IMG/VR virus record: IMGVR_UViG_3300010354_000142
Span: 1-47,585 of that record
Strand: one strand, 5' to 3'
Length of the DNA: 47,585 nucleotides
Origin: a virus
Part shown: in pieces, positions 14,710 through 24,640 of the stretch
Layout of the letters: each line of letters starts with the position of its first letter
How positions within the stretch are numbered: position 1 is the first letter of the stretch
The notes under the pieces: model-generated
What the model was told of the DNA's origin: nothing
Seen by the model: the letters and a program-made list of their open reading frames with translations, nothing else
Database searches by the model: none
Program-made: the position numbers and the translations under genes

Positions 14710-16575
14710 TTAAGGGGTAGTTACTGCGTTAAATATTAAACTTCCTGCATCACAACCGTCAGCTAATGGTTCTGCAATCACTCCATTATCAGCAGGAACT
14801 TTACCTCCTTGATAATTATTCAGATCATTTGGATTTGTTGGTGTTCCATAGTCACTTGGTATGTTATAATTCTCAGGTGTTATTCTGAAAATTGTGTTTG
14901 TTGAGGGATAATGAGCATTATTCAAAAATGGGTAATCTAAACCTACTCCATCACCACTTATAAAACCGTATGGATATAAATCCCTCCATCTAAAGGATGC
15001 ATTCAATGTTGAGTAATAAGAATATTCAGGAAGACCTACCAAATCCTCATTGTTTGTTTCCTCGATATAATCAGAAAATTCCCTAATCTGAATTACATTA
15101 TGTGGTTGGTAAAAGTAACCAAACAAGTTGGTCGGACTCAATGATGGTAAGTTTAATTTAAACCAGTTATTGTTGTAAGTTATTTTATGTTGATATGTTG
15201 ATATTACCCTTTCTATTTGTTCAAAATTATTCCATTCACAAAAATCTCCGTCCATTGTGTCTCCTGTCATCAAAAAGTCATTGTATAAAAATGGTCCTTG
15301 ATTGTTTAAAGAAGTGTATTGAGATTGATTTACATTTGTGTTTGAATCTATGTTATTTTGGTCCCACCATAGTTGTGGTTTACCCATATCCAAAAATGTA
15401 TTGAACTCCCAACCCTGTTTTAGTTTTTGTGTCCATCCAAAATATCCTCTCCAAACTGTGGTAAAAAAAAGTTGACTCAGAGGTCTGTTCTGATTATCTC
15501 TTAAACCATCTATATTTACATCACAGTTGAATGTTAGATTGTAAGATCTTGCGCCTTCCTTAACTGAAGTCCTTTGTTTTTGATTGGGAGTTAAAGATTT
15601 GATTTCACACTTAGATTTATCGTTATAAATATTCTTTTCGAATCCCGCGTTGGTTAACACCGCACAATTAGCATCTGTTATAATTCTATGAGTTCTTATA
15701 TAATATGAACTAATCGTATCTGCTGAGTTAGTGAAGTCTATAATTCTTCTGAAAGTTCCTTGGGTCCCTGTTTGGAATGTTGTACCTGTGTATCCAACAT
15801 TTTGAATATTGAATATATATTCTTCCGATCCTGATCCTGCGTCTCCCAATCCATTTACTTGGAATACTCCGTTGTTATTGTAATTAATTGACAAATAAAC
15901 AAACTGACCCGGTGTAAGTCCATGTGCTACAGGACATTTGAATCTTATGAAAGTATTCTGTGTATCATTTCCAAGAGTTATGTAGAATGGTATACCGTCA
16001 CCTGCAACCCAATTCCACACTACCTGAGACTGAGGTTCAACAGCATATAAGTTTCTATTTGGTTCGTTTCTATATGGGTAACTAACATAATGTGACCAAT
16101 TGTATGTTGTCGCACTTACCGATTTGAAATCCAAATGTCTGTTTGGTCCTATAGTATATCCGACAACATCATTATCCGTTCTAATGAAATCAAATTCAGG
16201 GTATTGTGGGAACCCTTCCCAAGGTATTGTTTGGTCAGTTGTTATTGGTGTTGACGCATTACCTAATGGGTAGTATGAAATAGCATTCTGTAATGCATTA
16301 GTATAATATAGATTATCTCTGTAAGGTACATATGTTGTCGATCCTGTGTAAGCATTTTCGAATAGAATAGTGAATTTGGTAATAGGTCTGAAAGTTGTTG
16401 ATTGTTGTCGTTCATCATCAAATACCGCAATTAAACTTAAATCAACACTTCTATCAAACTCAACCAATTCCTTCATGGTCTGTTTCAATGGGACATTAAT
16501 AAATTGATCAGACAAAGGTGCTGACTTATACCTTTGTGTTGATTCTATTATACTTGTTGATGGGTCTATATTCAT
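14710..16575 (-). CDS. Large baseplate structural protein (621 or 628 aa)
   Basis: I take the start at 16575 (MNIDPSTSI), one base after the TAG stop of the upstream gene and with GGAAGA about 9 bases before it. An ATG at 16596 would add seven residues and a 20-base overlap and is the main alternative. Near the N-terminus is DQFINVPLKQTMKELVEFDR, matching the motif of both neighbours. The middle has PVAHGLTPGQFVYLSINY, a beta-hairpin motif often seen in phage structural proteins. Later parts are rich in Trp, Tyr and Asn (TTVWRGYFGWTQKL). No enzyme motif was found. By order it could occupy the place of gp8 or another wedge protein, but I cannot show homology. Confidence 0.75.
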   Translation of the reverse strand: MNIDPSTSIIESTQRYKSAPLSDQFINVPLKQTMKELVEFDRSVDLSLIAVFDDERQQSTTFRPITKFTILFENAYTGSTTYVPYRDNLYYTNALQNAISYYPLGNASTPITTDQTIPWEGFPQYPEFDFIRTDNDVVGYTIGPNRHLDFKSVSATTYNWSHYVSYPYRNEPNRNLYAVEPQSQVVWNWVAGDGIPFYITLGNDTQNTFIRFKCPVAHGLTPGQFVYLSINYNNNGVFQVNGLGDAGSGSEEYIFNIQNVGYTGTTFQTGTQGTFRRIIDFTNSADTISSYYIRTHRIITDANCAVLTNAGFEKNIYNDKSKCEIKSLTPNQKQRTSVKEGARSYNLTFNCDVNIDGLRDNQNRPLSQLFFTTVWRGYFGWTQKLKQGWEFNTFLDMGKPQLWWDQNNIDSNTNVNQSQYTSLNNQGPFLYNDFLMTGDTMDGDFCEWNNFEQIERVISTYQHKITYNNNWFKLNLPSLSPTNLFGYFYQPHNVIQIREFSDYIEETNNEDLVGLPEYSYYSTLNASFRWRDLYPYGFISGDGVGLDYPFLNNAHYPSTNTIFRITPENYNIPSDYGTPTNPNDLNNYQGGKVPADNGVIAEPLADGCDAGSLIFNAVTTP

Positions 16576-16576
16576 T

Positions 16577-19500
16577 CTATTCTTCCGTTGATACATAAAG
16601 TTTAAAGAACCTATCTATTGCGGTCTTACCGTTGTTTAATCCAAAGTAAAAATGATAAGGAGCTCCAACGATTATTGTTGAACTTGATGTTGGTGAAGAA
16701 CTTGGTGCTCCTTGTAAAATGGTTTGAGATGGTATATAAACCGCAGGATTACCGTTCAAGTCAAAATTCGTAAGATATCCCAACTCAGTCGTTGTGGTTC
16801 TGTACTTTCCAAACGACGAGTTGAAGTCTAAATCTTGGTATTTTCTTGTTAAGAACCCTGAAGTATTACTCGCATTCGTGTACCAATTATTATCTTCGGA
16901 ACCAAAAATGTTAGGTGTTCCTCCATAGGTTTGTGGTAATGAGATATTCCATCTATAATTTGGCACCTCTTGCGATTTTGGATAACCAAAAGATTCTTCA
17001 ATTAATGGTGAGAAATTATAAGTTTCAATACCAGGTGACATTATTTTTCTATATCTAATATCTTCTTGACTCACTTCAAAGAATAGTCCCATGATAGGTC
17101 TAAGATCATCGTTTGACACTGAGTTTGGTGCGTTGTTAGAGTTGTCACCAAAATAAATGTATTGTGGTCCCACAACATTTTCAGAAATGAATGGTGAAAT
17201 TTTCCATTCCGAATTAATTGATAACATTTGAGCCCAATCACCGTCAATTCTTTCACCTCCACGAGTACTATTAAAGAACTGAATGATACCTTTACCTTCA
17301 GAATTATCACCACCGTTACTTATTGGTATGATTCTTTGTCTGACACCAGCGTTTAATATTCTCGACAAGAATCCCAACTGAACTATATCCGAATTATCTT
17401 GATAAGAAGTTGTCTTCAATTGATCGGCATAATAAGATCCAAAACCTTTTTCACCACCTGAACAACATATTTCATTTATAAAATAATCTCTTGGACCCAA
17501 ATCAACGATAGTCGTTGGGAATTGTATTTGTTTAACATTATACCCAAAACCAGGATAATTACTAAATGCTGAATTTGGATTTTGTTGTGGAGAATCTTTT
17601 CCAACAAACTCATCTGTTGAGTCGCTATATGGAGATGATCTATAAAAGAATGTGTTAGAAATTTTATTGAAAACTAATACATCTCTACAATAGTTATAAA
17701 ATGGTTCATCTGGACCATTAGGAAAAGTTGTTTTTTTATTGAAATTGAACATGTATAAGGTCCCGTTAATCCAATTGTTTTGGAAAACTTGTGCAAATAC
17801 TCCTCTACAAGCCGCAAAGTTCATAGTAAATCTTACTTTCCACTCTAAGAATAATCTGACATCATCACCATATTGGAATAAGTATGTTTTATTCAATAAA
17901 CAATAACAACCGTTTATCATTCTGTTTGCAGGGATTGAGCATTGTCCTGCAGGTACAACACCTACATTTACCCCACTTCCAGTATAACACGCTAATGGTA
18001 CCATTCCCTCACATGTTAATGTGTCTGTCAAACCTGAAGTAATTGGGTCGGTATCTTCTTGTTCCCCTGAAGGTAAATCCAAACCTGCAGTAATGATAGG
18101 TTCACTCTGTGTACCATCTGCTTTATAAAACGCAAAATTATCGTTTTGATGTAGTGCAAAACCTGTCTGTGTTCCAGTCGCACCGTTTTGTACTTCAGTT
18201 GAGGTAGGTAACCTATCACTCCTCATTACAATATTATTCGAGTTATTGAAAACTACACCTGTCAAATTGTATCGATAATATGCCGGTGAATAGGTAGCCG
18301 TAAGATTACCCGCAGAGTTAACACCCGTATAAAAACTTGAAGTTGTGTCGAAGTATTGTCCTTTTTGACAAGTCTGATCACAAGATGGTGTACTTTGATT
18401 ATCACCTGTTTGTAAGAATATTGGGTAAGTTGTTAACGAATCTACCCATCTCATGTAAGTACCACCAACAGTATAGAATGAAGTGTTTCCTATTGGTAAA
18501 TCACGAGTCCCACTTACAATAGTCTCTTGTAATGATGTTGTACTTTGTGCGTTTGTTTGCCACTGACCAGGATATGGACTATATGATGAAGATATTGAAT
18601 CATCCGTACTCAAATAATAATAAGGATAGTTAGAAGTAAACGCGGTATATGATGACGAACTTGGGGTGAAGGTAAATGAGTTAAAATAAAGTGTCGACAA
18701 TGAATTGTTCGCGGTGTCATGTTGTGCTGGTTTAACACCACTCGGTAATGCCTGTATTGGATAGTTCAAATAATAACTTCCACTTACTATAGGACCCGTA
18801 CCAAATGATTTTCCAAATATCTTTGATAAGTCATATGTTATAGTTGGTTGTTTTGGTGAATGTGGATCTACCCCTCTTACAAAAATACAAATCTCATAAT
18901 TTTGGTAATCTTGCATATATGTTACAACATTCGGGAATGTAAGTGAGTTTACACCACATGTCCCTACAAGACAACTAATATCATGAAGTAAATAAGTGTT
19001 TGGAAAGAAACCAACATTACCAGTGTTAGACAAGTTTATAAAATCATTATATGTTACACCAGTAACTAATTGGAAGTACTCAATGTCTGTTGGATATTGT
19101 AGATAGGATTGTTCAACACTAGTATTTCCGATGACTGGTAACTGACTCACCTGTGGTGAAACGACAAATATATTTGCAGACAGTGAACTAAGTGGATTAG
19201 ACGGGTTTGCATATGAAACTACTTTCGGTATACTAGTACCTGTAGTTGTAACTCCCGTTATCGAATTGGTATTAAATTGGTTTAAGGTTGCACCTGTCAA
19301 ATTGGTTAACCTATTTCCTGGTGAAGTATAGTTTGGGTTAACATAATTTGGATTTTGGAATGTTACAATCTCCCCAACCCCTAATTCTTCTGTAGATCCT
19401 TGATTCATTAATACAACAACTACTTGATCATAATATGGTGTGGATCCTAATGTTGGGTTTACAGTAGTCTTTATTTGGTTAACACCACTATTGATCTGAT

Positions 19501-22183
19501 TTTGAGTACTTGAATAAAAATATTTATCTCTTGTATTAAATTCATTTAATTTTTGACCATAAGGTACACTACTTGGGACTGCAAACCATCTATCGTCTTT
19601 AATATTGTTACCAGGAACTCCGTTTTTATCAGCTCTAAATAAAAATGGTTGAGGAGCCTTAAGTAAGTAAGATTCATTTGGTATTAGTCTATTAGGATCT
19701 GTAGAACTAATAACATCGTAACCCGAAAATATTCTTTTAAAATCTACTGAAGCTTTCAATATCACATCAATTTTTACATCCTCATCTTGTAATAATTCAC
19801 TAAATGTTCTACAAGAAAAAGGATCATTTCCATCTTCGTCAGGTGCGGTATTAGGGTGATCAATAAGATATGCCCCTGAATAACTCACAGGTGCAATAAG
19901 AGTGTTTGGAGTTGCTAAGACAACATTATTTCCTCCTTGTCCCGATGCTTCTTGTGCCGCTGCCGCTTCAAGTTGATTTGTTACAGAACTTGTACTGAAA
20001 TCATCTTCAAGTTCTGCATCACCACATTGACAATCACAACTTGTACAGTCAGGATATGCAATCATAGGTAAACCGATCCTTGGGAATCCTTTAACTCTGA
20101 TGGCAGCAAGTATAGCGAAAGCTGTAAATGCCGCGGCTAAAACTACAGAAAATGCCGCCTTCAGTACAAGAACAACCTGAGCTAAAATTAATCTTATCGA
20201 TTTTACAATCGCACCGACATCAACAACAGGTCCCGCAGCACTTGCAGATATTATACTCGATTGTGTTTCAATCACATCCGCTGCGTTCTGAACCGCATTA
20301 AATGTGTCTGCGATTGCATTTTTGGTTAAAACAATACCTAAAATGATTAATACATATTTTAATATTGGCCACATGAAGGCTATGAAATGGGCCACGAACA
20401 ATAGTACTAATAGTGGAAAAGTTAAAATATTGATGAGTATGTTGAAAACAAAAAATATTGGATCAAAATTTCTTATTATGTCGTTGACGGGAAATGTGTT
20501 AACAGTAGATTTACAAGATCTATTGTCTATTTCTTTAATACCTAAATGTCTCGCCCGACCAATACCATTTTTATATCGGTCTAAAAACATTCCCGTTGTG
20601 TAAACTTTATTATACCCAAACTCATAGAAAGTATCTTCACAATCTATAGCGGATTGAGAATCATAATAATCATCCCAATCCGTGCTGAATGCATAGGATC
20701 TGAATACATCAAAAAGATCTTGCGGGATGTAAGTAAACTGAATATCTTGTGGTTGATTTATGTTAAGTGGTGTTGCAACAATAAAAAATGTGTCACCAGG
20801 TCCTATTGCAATTGATTCAACAGAACCAAAGTATTCTGCGCCATTAATATAAATTGAGTAACTTTCAACATTATTTGTTATTGGATTTGCCAACCCTCCT
20901 GGTGGTACCGTGGATGTTGACCCTGTCAATGAACCTGCAGGTATTTGTGGGTAGGTATATGTACCTGTATTATTATTAATGAATGGATCACTACTTGATG
21001 AGGTCCATCCATGTTCTTTAATGTTTGGTACTAGAAAATCAGCTCTCAAAAAATTACCTTGTAATCCTTGTTCACTTTGCCACTTGAACTTAAATCTATA
21101 TTTACCTTTTGTCGGTATTCCTTTCGTAGGGTCATTAGATAAAACTTGTTGACCAAATTCATTTGTAAAAATGTAATCTAAATTCATAGGTACATTTAGA
21201 ACAAAAGTTCCGTCAGCGTCTATTACTTTACCTCCTTGTTCTATGTCCCATCTTTCGAGGATAGGAAGTCCATCAACATCTGAGAATATTGTCTGTCTAA
21301 TTGCTTGTATAGAACCTGGTCCTGCAACTAACTCACACAAGTTACCCGTATTGTTTTTCGGTTTACATTTTGTTTTTAGAGCATCATCATCCGTATTAGA
21401 GAAAATTGACCCCATGAAAATGGCATTAGGTTGGATTGTAATGTTCGCCTGTTTCGTCAAGTCAAAGTCTACTCTTGTAATCCCTATTTGACAAAGGTCT
21501 TGACTACCCCAAAATGGTCTTACATTAACATTATAAATAAGATTTTTAATTTGAGGTAATTCTCGTAAGTTTGATGAGGACTTAAATCTTGCACCATTTA
21601 CTTGTGATTCAGTCGCCAATCCTTGTTGAATTAAATCTTGAGGAGAAAGAGAGAAACAACCAATATCAGATAAGTCAACATCCATCACTATTGTTTGTTC
21701 ACCAACAGGAACACCAAAAATCATAAAGTCACCACTTTCGTTGGTAGTCACAGTAAATCTATAGTACTTATCATACACTTCTATATATGATTCGTCCATC
21801 AAAACATCACCCTTGTTAGGAAATGATCCTGTGGATACATGTCCTTGGTAAGATGGTAATTTTGGAAGTAAGTTATATCGATAACCTTCTTCATTAATAT
21901 CGTTAATACTTTTGTAAGGGTATAATTCTGAAATTACAGGATTTAATTCATCGTCATCCTCTAAGGGTATGAATACTGATACTTTAGCATTTGGTAGTCC
22001 AAACCCACCATTAACAAATACACGACCTGTTACAACACCATAGTCAGCACAGAATCTTGTATAAATGTTATTAGACAGAATCTTCAAAGATAAAATCTCT
22101 AAGGATTCCCAATCTTGCTCTAAATTTACATTAATATACTTATCAACACCTACTTCGGTCCTTATTCTATATGATTTGGGCAT
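16577..22183 (-). CDS. Giant baseplate protein with CnaB-like domain, membrane-like helices and Cys cluster (1868 aa)
   Basis: Residues 13-35 carry the DKYINVNLEQDW motif shared with the next two genes. Residues about 49-170 look like a carboxypeptidase-regulatory/CnaB-type beta-sandwich (VTGRVFVNGGFGLPNAKVSV, then FTVTTNESGDFMIFGVPVGE). Residues about 574-620 hold strongly hydrophobic helices (FFVFNILINILTFPLLVLLF and YVLIILGIVL) and 661-696 another pair (LAQVVLVLKAAFSVVLAAAF). C713, C716, C718 and C720 form a CTSCDCQC cluster. The remaining 1100 residues are Asn/Ser/Tyr-rich beta structure. It follows gp25 and gp6, so a wedge or periphery role is expected. Transmembrane helices are unusual in a virion protein and may be buried in the particle or inserted in the host membrane on contraction. 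Confidence 0.8.
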   Translation of the reverse strand: MPKSYRIRTEVGVDKYINVNLEQDWESLEILSLKILSNNIYTRFCADYGVVTGRVFVNGGFGLPNAKVSVFIPLEDDDELNPVISELYPYKSINDINEEGYRYNLLPKLPSYQGHVSTGSFPNKGDVLMDESYIEVYDKYYRFTVTTNESGDFMIFGVPVGEQTIVMDVDLSDIGCFSLSPQDLIQQGLATESQVNGARFKSSSNLRELPQIKNLIYNVNVRPFWGSQDLCQIGITRVDFDLTKQANITIQPNAIFMGSIFSNTDDDALKTKCKPKNNTGNLCELVAGPGSIQAIRQTIFSDVDGLPILERWDIEQGGKVIDADGTFVLNVPMNLDYIFTNEFGQQVLSNDPTKGIPTKGKYRFKFKWQSEQGLQGNFLRADFLVPNIKEHGWTSSSSDPFINNNTGTYTYPQIPAGSLTGSTSTVPPGGLANPITNNVESYSIYINGAEYFGSVESIAIGPGDTFFIVATPLNINQPQDIQFTYIPQDLFDVFRSYAFSTDWDDYYDSQSAIDCEDTFYEFGYNKVYTTGMFLDRYKNGIGRARHLGIKEIDNRSCKSTVNTFPVNDIIRNFDPIFFVFNILINILTFPLLVLLFVAHFIAFMWPILKYVLIILGIVLTKNAIADTFNAVQNAADVIETQSSIISASAAGPVVDVGAIVKSIRLILAQVVLVLKAAFSVVLAAAFTAFAILAAIRVKGFPRIGLPMIAYPDCTSCDCQCGDAELEDDFSTSSVTNQLEAAAAQEASGQGGNNVVLATPNTLIAPVSYSGAYLIDHPNTAPDEDGNDPFSCRTFSELLQDEDVKIDVILKASVDFKRIFSGYDVISSTDPNRLIPNESYLLKAPQPFLFRADKNGVPGNNIKDDRWFAVPSSVPYGQKLNEFNTRDKYFYSSTQNQINSGVNQIKTTVNPTLGSTPYYDQVVVVLMNQGSTEELGVGEIVTFQNPNYVNPNYTSPGNRLTNLTGATLNQFNTNSITGVTTTGTSIPKVVSYANPSNPLSSLSANIFVVSPQVSQLPVIGNTSVEQSYLQYPTDIEYFQLVTGVTYNDFINLSNTGNVGFFPNTYLLHDISCLVGTCGVNSLTFPNVVTYMQDYQNYEICIFVRGVDPHSPKQPTITYDLSKIFGKSFGTGPIVSGSYYLNYPIQALPSGVKPAQHDTANNSLSTLYFNSFTFTPSSSSYTAFTSNYPYYYLSTDDSISSSYSPYPGQWQTNAQSTTSLQETIVSGTRDLPIGNTSFYTVGGTYMRWVDSLTTYPIFLQTGDNQSTPSCDQTCQKGQYFDTTSSFYTGVNSAGNLTATYSPAYYRYNLTGVVFNNSNNIVMRSDRLPTSTEVQNGATGTQTGFALHQNDNFAFYKADGTQSEPIITAGLDLPSGEQEDTDPITSGLTDTLTCEGMVPLACYTGSGVNVGVVPAGQCSIPANRMINGCYCLLNKTYLFQYGDDVRLFLEWKVRFTMNFAACRGVFAQVFQNNWINGTLYMFNFNKKTTFPNGPDEPFYNYCRDVLVFNKISNTFFYRSSPYSDSTDEFVGKDSPQQNPNSAFSNYPGFGYNVKQIQFPTTIVDLGPRDYFINEICCSGGEKGFGSYYADQLKTTSYQDNSDIVQLGFLSRILNAGVRQRIIPISNGGDNSEGKGIIQFFNSTRGGERIDGDWAQMLSINSEWKISPFISENVVGPQYIYFGDNSNNAPNSVSNDDLRPIMGLFFEVSQEDIRYRKIMSPGIETYNFSPLIEESFGYPKSQEVPNYRWNISLPQTYGGTPNIFGSEDNNWYTNASNTSGFLTRKYQDLDFNSSFGKYRTTTTELGYLTNFDLNGNPAVYIPSQTILQGAPSSSPTSSSTIIVGAPYHFYFGLNNGKTAIDRFFKLYVSTEE
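20026..20464 (-). other. Membrane-helix region and CxxCxCxC cluster within the 1868-aa protein
   Basis: This part of the gene encodes residues about 574-720. It contains three to four hydrophobic helices long enough to span a bilayer, an amphipathic Ala-rich stretch between them, and then four cysteines in eight residues (C713-C720). The composition is quite unlike the polar, Asn-rich protein on either side. Confidence 0.65.
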
Positions 22184-22199
22184 TAATTTTTCTTTTTTT

Positions 22200-22207
22200 G
22201 ATAAATA
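22200..22207 (-). promoter_or_regulatory. TATTTATC box, candidate late promoter
   Basis: The minus strand reads CTATTTATCAAAA with the box 16 bases before the ATG at 22183. The 77-base gap (22184-22260) holds nothing else I can identify; no clear stem-loop was found. Confidence 0.38.
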
Positions 22208-22260
22208 GTTTATTTCCCATTTTCATAGAAAAATACGCCCATACTATAAAAAATAAATCG

Positions 22261-24102
22261 CTACGAGAAATTAACAGATTTTAAATTAAGAACCCTGATA
22301 TTAATATCCTTATTCGGGTATCTTACTTGATAGATTTGTGTTGGTGTTGCAAAAAGAGTGTCGGCAACTGGTTGTATTTGTCTTGTTAAAGGATCTGCGT
22401 ATGTCATTGAAGTTTGACTTGAGGAATACTGTCCCCCAACTTGGTTAAAGAATAATACATCTGAAACTGAAACAATACCATTCTCTGATTGAATAAGTCT
22501 TCTGAGTTCGGATATGTTAACATTTTGACCTAAGTTTCTAACTAATGGATTGAAGAAGTTTGTTACTATCTCAATAGTTTTCGCAATAACCGCACCTTGG
22601 TTTTGACTATTGTCTAACACAACATCTACCGTAACTGCCAAGTCTATGGTTTCTGCCGCTTGGATCGATATGTAATCATTAATCATTCTGTAGTTAGAAA
22701 GATAATTAGCAACATTTTGTTTTAGTGTATTTGAGACAACATTTGTTAAAGTACCTGAAGAATCGTAAGATAACATTTTGATTATTATTTTATTATTTTC
22801 TTCAGTTATTGCAACTTTTGCAGGTGCACCAAACTGAGCTGGCATAGTTCTCAATAAAGAATTATAATCGTTTACTGTTACAGCTCTATTCTGTGCCGCG
22901 AAGTTGAATGATACCATGTTTCTTACATCCTCCGTTGTTGGTGGATTTGCACCACCTATAGCGGCGGTAACATTGTTACATTGTAGGCTGTTAATTACAC
23001 TTCTGTTTGCACTTTCTGAAGGTCCATTAACTGCAAATGAAACAGTACCTATTTGATTAATGGTATTGATACCAACATTACTTGACAATCCACCACCAAT
23101 TCTATACTGAACAAACAAAGTTGTGTTAGGTGTCAAAGCAGCACCCATGGAATAGTTGTTAGTGTATCTACTCAAATCAAATCCTTTACCGTCTCTTGCA
23201 AATTCTTTAAGTTGTTCGTCAGCAGAAATGTTTCCACCACCAAAAGTCATTTTACAAAAACCTTGAGGTGTGTATTCAGAAATAAACTTATTAGATGTTG
23301 TTATGTAAACTCCAACTTTAATTCCTGGTTGGTCTGATGTTTTGGTTGGATCTTCAACAAACACTCTGTCTTGAACTAATGCGTCTACTTCATACCAACG
23401 ATCAGGTCCTAATGTTATAAAATCTTGAGGGTTAGGAATTGTAGAATATTGTGTACCTTGTTTTAATAGAACACTTGTGATACCTAATACATTTTTTTCA
23501 GGTAAAAACAATTCCAAATATGGTTTACTATCGTTTGGAGTTATTACTCTTTTGAAAACTTTTGTGATCCCGTTAACAACAACTTCTCTTTTGGTGATTG
23601 TATAATTTAACAACTTTCCGCTTGCATCGAAATTCGGAGTTTTAATTCTGTTTGGGGACCCTTCAGCATTTATAGGAGACGCAAAATCAATATCATAAAC
23701 TGTTTCAAATGGTTGTCCTGCACCATTGACCTGCGAACCTCTTCTTAATACTCCACAATATCTTAAATCTTCACGGTCACCAAAAGCTGGTACAGTTATC
23801 GAAAAGTCAACAAGTGCAACAGATGGTCTTTGACCAGGAACTTTTAATCCATAAGTTCTTGCAATATTGAAAACTGAATTTTTTTGTTGAGCAAACTGTA
23901 GAACTGTTTCCTGAATACTTCTGTCAATTTGATAATTTAAGTTATCAGTTACTGCAGCATTCAAATCTAACATGACGGAAAAGATACCGGCGTCATTGAA
24001 GTTTTGGACCAAGTCAGGATAATAGGTTCGTGTGAAGTTAATCAACTCAGTTCTAACTCCTTGAAAGTCCCTTACGGTGTAGGAAATCTTTTTTTCTGCC
24101 AT
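22261..24102 (-). CDS. 6: Baseplate wedge protein gp6-like (baseplate J family)
   Basis: A 613-residue protein starting MAEKKISYTVRDFQGVRTEL. The N-terminal helix-rich part has the NDAGIFSVMLDLNAAVTDNL segment and an IDR-x(2)-QE-x(2)-L pattern near residues 58-68, typical of gp6/J-type wedge proteins, which dimerise to form the inner baseplate ring. A central region (PPTTEDVRNMVSFNFAAQNR) and VTVNDYNSLLRTMPAQFG are the familiar baseplate-J core: a short helix, then V-T-x-x-D-Y. The C-terminus is of mixed fold with ISELRRLIQSENGIVSVSDV. Its position directly after gp25 matches the conserved gp25-gp6 pair of contractile systems. T4 gp6 is about 660 residues, so the length fits. Confidence 0.9.
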   Translation of the reverse strand: MAEKKISYTVRDFQGVRTELINFTRTYYPDLVQNFNDAGIFSVMLDLNAAVTDNLNYQIDRSIQETVLQFAQQKNSVFNIARTYGLKVPGQRPSVALVDFSITVPAFGDREDLRYCGVLRRGSQVNGAGQPFETVYDIDFASPINAEGSPNRIKTPNFDASGKLLNYTITKREVVVNGITKVFKRVITPNDSKPYLELFLPEKNVLGITSVLLKQGTQYSTIPNPQDFITLGPDRWYEVDALVQDRVFVEDPTKTSDQPGIKVGVYITTSNKFISEYTPQGFCKMTFGGGNISADEQLKEFARDGKGFDLSRYTNNYSMGAALTPNTTLFVQYRIGGGLSSNVGINTINQIGTVSFAVNGPSESANRSVINSLQCNNVTAAIGGANPPTTEDVRNMVSFNFAAQNRAVTVNDYNSLLRTMPAQFGAPAKVAITEENNKIIIKMLSYDSSGTLTNVVSNTLKQNVANYLSNYRMINDYISIQAAETIDLAVTVDVVLDNSQNQGAVIAKTIEIVTNFFNPLVRNLGQNVNISELRRLIQSENGIVSVSDVLFFNQVGGQYSSSQTSMTYADPLTRQIQPVADTLFATPTQIYQVRYPNKDINIRVLNLKSVNFS

Positions 24103-24108
24103 ATAAAA

Positions 24109-24567
24109 TTAAATATTTAGAATTATAAAATCTTGTGATTCAAATGCCGAATCTGTGATTCTATAATCAATTTTGATTCTTGCGGTGTGTTCTAATGTTG
24201 CAATATTGGTAACTTTGAACTCTCGTTCTCCATCTTTGTTAACAGTATACCCTTTATCCTCCAACCCTGCTGAGGCAGGTTCAACAGTGATATTGATTAC
24301 TTGTAAATTTGGCATGTAATTTCGTATGGAATCCCTTATTTCACTTTCAATGTCAGAGAATGTTGGCCCATCAAGTGGTTCAAAGATGTATTCATATAAT
24401 CTTGTACCAAAATCAGGTAAAAAATATCTACTACCTTTTCTTGTTAATAGTAAATGAACAAGGTTTGCCCTTATTTCACCTTCAGTAGAATTTGTGACAT
24501 CCAAATACCTACCGGTAAAAGAATCCACAAAAGGAAAAGAAATTCCGTAAGTAATACCATTTGCCAT
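24109..24567 (-). CDS. 25: Baseplate wedge protein gp25-like (GPW/gp25 family)
   Basis: A 152-residue protein with the gp25 core around residues 35-70: E-G-E-I-R-A-N-L-V-H-L-L-L-T, then RKGSRYFLPDFGTRLYEYIF with P-D-F-G-x-x-L. This is the hallmark of the GPW/gp25 family, which joins the wedge to the sheath base in T4, P2 and type VI secretion systems. A helix (FSDIESEIRDSIRNYMPNLQ) and beta-strands follow, as expected. Six bases separate it from gp6. Older records sometimes label such proteins lysozyme; no lysozyme catalytic motif is present. It opens tail module B after the nrdA terminator and has its own TATTTATA box. Confidence 0.93.
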   Translation of the reverse strand: MANGITYGISFPFVDSFTGRYLDVTNSTEGEIRANLVHLLLTRKGSRYFLPDFGTRLYEYIFEPLDGPTFSDIESEIRDSIRNYMPNLQVINITVEPASAGLEDKGYTVNKDGEREFKVTNIATLEHTARIKIDYRITDSAFESQDFIILNI

Positions 24568-24573
24568 ATCACA

Positions 24574-24581
24574 TATAAATA
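24574..24581 (-). promoter_or_regulatory. TATTTATA box, candidate late promoter of tail module B
   Basis: The minus strand reads CTTATATTTATATGTGATATG, with the box 6 bases before the ATG at 24567. It lies just after the nrdA terminator, where a new promoter is needed to express gp25 and the genes beyond. Confidence 0.45.
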
Positions 24582-24602
24582 TAAGTTAGGCTTTTTTTAA
24601 GT

Positions 24603-24632
24603 AAAAAAAAATCACTACCGAAATAGTGATTT
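24603..24632 (-). terminator. Intrinsic terminator after nrdA
   Basis: On the minus strand AAATCACTA, loop TTTCGG, TAGTGATTT pairs over nine bases and runs into a T-tract. The plus strand also has a T-rich tract (24631-24642), so it may work in both directions. It starts about 9 bases after the nrdA stop and separates the nucleotide genes from the gp25 operon. Confidence 0.85.
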
Positions 24633-24640
24633 TATTTTTT

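Noticed and set aside
24109-24567. gp25-like gene as a lysozyme
   Set aside because: Old annotations use this name for the family, but the protein has the structural gp25 core and no lysozyme catalytic residues.
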